Of a DNA stretch of 40,984 nucleotides, positions 39,053-40,984 are shown piece by piece. The notes under the pieces are model-generated. The model had not been told where the DNA came from and did no database searches. It worked only from the letters and a program-made list of their open reading frames with translations. How positions within the stretch are numbered: the first letter of the stretch is position 1; each line of letters opens with the position of its first letter. A program made the translations under genes and the position numbers. Source of the stretch: Idiomarinaceae bacterium (GTDB lineage: Bacteria > Pseudomonadota > Gammaproteobacteria > Enterobacterales > Alteromonadaceae); contig NYWU01000013.1 in NCBI GenBank assembly GCA_002685255.1, positions 1-40,984 of the forward strand, read 5' to 3'.

Positions 39053-40249
39053 ATGTTAAAAAAGACAATTACAATGACGGCACTAGCGGCACTTGTCGCT
39101 ACCGCAACATCTAGTTTTGCTGAAGAATATACCGCTAGCGGTAAAGCACGTATGCTAGCGAAAGAAAACCTACTTATCGATACGCACATCGACGTCCCCT
39201 ATCGTATTCATAACGAGTGGGAGGATGTGACCGTCGCTACCGAGGGTGGAGATTTTGATTATCCAAGAGCGGTAGAGGGCGGGTTAAATGCCCCTTTCAT
39301 GTCAATTTATATTCCTGCGCATTACGAACAGAGTGGTGGGAGTATTCAACTAGCGAATGAGCTTATAGATAGTATGGAGGCTCTCGTCGGTCGTGCGCCA
39401 GATAAATTCGCTATGGCTTATACGACAGAGCAAGTGAAGGAAAACACTGAAAAAGGCTTAATGTCTATTGCCTTGGGAATGGAAAACGGCACCCCCATCG
39501 AGGGTGATCTTGCCAACCTTGAGCACTTCTACAAGCGCGGTATTCGCTACATTACGTTGGCGCACTCACAGTCCAACCATATCTCGGATTCATCATACGA
39601 TATCCGTCGCCAATGGGATGGTTTATCACCTTTTGGTAAGAAGCTTGTGAAAGCAATGAATGATATCGGTGTGATGGTCGATGTTTCACATATCTCCGAT
39701 GATGCGTTTTATCAAGTTATCGAGATCAGTGAGGCGCCCGTTATCGCGTCACATTCGTCTTTACGTCAGTACACACCAGGTTTTGAACGCAACATGAGTG
39801 ACGACATGCTGAAAAAGCTTGGTGAAAATGGCGGTGTCATTCAAATCAACTTTGGGTCTTCATTTGTTGCAAAGCAAGCCAACCGCTATCGCGATATGCT
39901 TAAAAAGCGTATTGAGGCGGTAAAAGATCAGTATGGCGAAGACTCTGAGGAAGCAAAGCAGCGTATTGCTGAGATTGAGAAAAACAACCCATACCCGTAT
40001 GCGACGCTTGACCAAGTCCTAGACCATATCGACCATGTGAAAGCGTTGATTGGTGTCGAGCACATTGGTATCGGTTCGGATTACGACGGTGTCGGTGATT
40101 CCTTGCCTGTAGGTTTGAAAGACGTGTCGAGTTATCCTAATTTGGTTCAGGGTTTGCTAGACCGCGGTTACACCGATGAAGAAATTAAAATGATCTTGGG
40201 TGGCAATTTAATGCGCGTCTGGCGGCAGGTCGAAGAGTACGCCAAGTAG
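39053..40249 (+). CDS. Membrane dipeptidase (peptidase M19), secreted
   Basis: 398-aa zinc dipeptidase with a signal peptide (cleavage after SFA, residue ~23). Ligands of the binuclear zinc site are visible: His45 and Asp47 (DTHID), Glu144 (GMENG), His213 (VDVSHISD) and His234 (ASHSS), plus GIGSDYDGVG near the C-terminus. The family hydrolyses dipeptides, often with D-residues at the C-terminal side. Periplasmic location is expected. AAGGAA precedes the ATG. The stop codon lies within the first copy of a 17-bp tandem repeat. Confidence 0.93.
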   Translation: MLKKTITMTALAALVATATSSFAEEYTASGKARMLAKENLLIDTHIDVPYRIHNEWEDVTVATEGGDFDYPRAVEGGLNAPFMSIYIPAHYEQSGGSIQLANELIDSMEALVGRAPDKFAMAYTTEQVKENTEKGLMSIALGMENGTPIEGDLANLEHFYKRGIRYITLAHSQSNHISDSSYDIRRQWDGLSPFGKKLVKAMNDIGVMVDVSHISDDAFYQVIEISEAPVIASHSSLRQYTPGFERNMSDDMLKKLGENGGVIQINFGSSFVAKQANRYRDMLKKRIEAVKDQYGEDSEEAKQRIAEIEKNNPYPYATLDQVLDHIDHVKALIGVEHIGIGSDYDGVGDSLPVGLKDVSSYPNLVQGLLDRGYTDEEIKMILGGNLMRVWRQVEEYAK

Positions 40250-40279
40250 CTTGCGCCTTTGGGTAGCTTGCGCCTTTGG
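40246..40279. repeat. Perfect 17-bp tandem duplication at the M19 gene end
   Basis: The 17-mer GTAGCTTGCGCCTTTGG occurs at 40246-40262 and again at 40263-40279. The first copy carries the stop codon TAG (40247-40249) of the dipeptidase; the second merges into a hairpin. Confidence 0.9.
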
Positions 40280-40316
40280 CGCAAGTAACACCATGAAGTC
40301 GCGCCATAGGCGCGAC
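40267..40316. repeat. Two adjacent GC-rich hairpins of like design (REP-like)
   Basis: Hairpin 1: CTTGCGCC / GGCGCAAG (40267-40274 with 40278-40285), TTT loop. Hairpin 2: GTCGCGCC / GGCGCGAC (40298-40305 with 40309-40316), ATA loop. Both are perfect 8-bp stems with 3-nt loops and share the CGCC-NNN-GGCG centre. No U-run follows either, so they look more like dispersed palindromic units than terminators. Confidence 0.65.
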
Positions 40317-40333
40317 CTACTTACTGCTAAATG

Positions 40334-40361
40334 TTGACAACCGGTCGCGAAGCTGTATAAT
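40334..40361 (+). promoter_or_regulatory. Consensus promoter of S10 operon inside a palindrome
   Basis: Perfect TTGACA (40334-40339) and TATAAT (40356-40361) with 16-bp spacer. An 8-bp inverted repeat GGTCGCGA (40343-40350) / TCGCGACC (40362-40369) brackets the -10 box. Confidence 0.9.
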
Positions 40362-40369
40362 TCGCGACC

Positions 40370-40851
<482 letters not shown>

Positions 40852-40889
40852 GTGGGCAGTAATAGGATTACACACGAGAGGTTTTAACA

Positions 40890-40984
40890 ATGGCTATAGG
40901 TCTAGTCGGTCGTAAAGTAGGAATGACGCGTGTCTTCCAGGAAGACGGCGCTTCTGTTCCTGTTACTGTGATCGAAGTGCTGGC
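40890..40984 (+). CDS. rplC: 50S ribosomal protein L3 (3' truncated by window edge)
   Basis: Only the first 31 codons are inside the window: [20 protein letters not shown], then PVTVIEV. This is the L3 N-terminus. GAGAGG precedes the ATG. It follows rpsJ by 38 nt, as in the standard S10 operon. Confidence 0.95.
   Translation, partial: MAIGLVGRKVGMTRVFQEDGASVPVTVIEVL

Overview
This window is a densely packed stretch of chromosome from a moderate-GC marine-type gammaproteobacterium, most like the Alteromonadales (Idiomarina-like). The housekeeping proteins (ParE, ParC, PlsC, RraB, ValS, PepA, LptF/G, RNase R, PriB, L9, DnaB, Zur, DusA, S10) read as close relatives of the E. coli proteins from memory. 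Several neighbourhoods are the same as in enterics: parC-plsC, valS-holC-pepA divergent from lptFG, rnr-rlmB, and rpsF-priB-rpsR-rplI-dnaB. The genus is an inference; no database search was possible.

Layout. 1-4049: parE (5' truncated) and parC, the two subunits of topoisomerase IV. 4051-6793: a minus-strand Hpt/HD-GYP signalling protein, then plsC and rraB (overlapping) on plus, and a hemerythrin-like protein on minus. 6851-11709: valS-holC-pepA on minus, ending in a clear terminator. 11844-14029: lptF-lptG, the permease pair of the LPS transporter, converging on an RDD membrane protein. 14661-14806: tRNA-Leu(CAA) with its own promoter. 15049-24650 is the accessory part: a small lipoprotein, a periplasmic catalase-peroxidase (KatG with a signal peptide) divergent from a TonB-dependent receptor with a Fur-like dyad between them, a CBS-domain protein, a small secreted protein, a PhzF-family enzyme and a lipoprotein Ntn-hydrolase of the penicillin/AHL acylase family.

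24655-33433: rnr-rlmB-small membrane protein, then rpsF-priB-rpsR-rplI, then an ECF sigma / anti-sigma / DUF4097 operon, then dnaB. 33423-36754 (minus): cheX, a DUF6702 protein and an M1-type metallopeptidase in a tight operon. 36782-38429: zur divergent from dusA. 38505-40249: a small secreted acidic protein with a micro-ORF membrane peptide behind it, then an M19 dipeptidase. The window ends with dispersed-repeat-like hairpins and the promoter, leader and first genes (rpsJ, rplC) of the S10 ribosomal operon.

Most of the window is ordinary core genome. The points that deserve a second look are the sigma/anti-sigma/DUF4097 operon, the Hpt-HD-GYP fusion, the palindrome around the S10 -10 box, the paired GC-rich hairpins before it, the katG/TonB-receptor dyad, the small-protein pair at 38620-39002 with 11-bp-period direct repeats upstream, and two orphan coding-like fragments beside the tRNA and beside katG. 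No CRISPR array, insertion sequence, prophage or complete defence system was seen.
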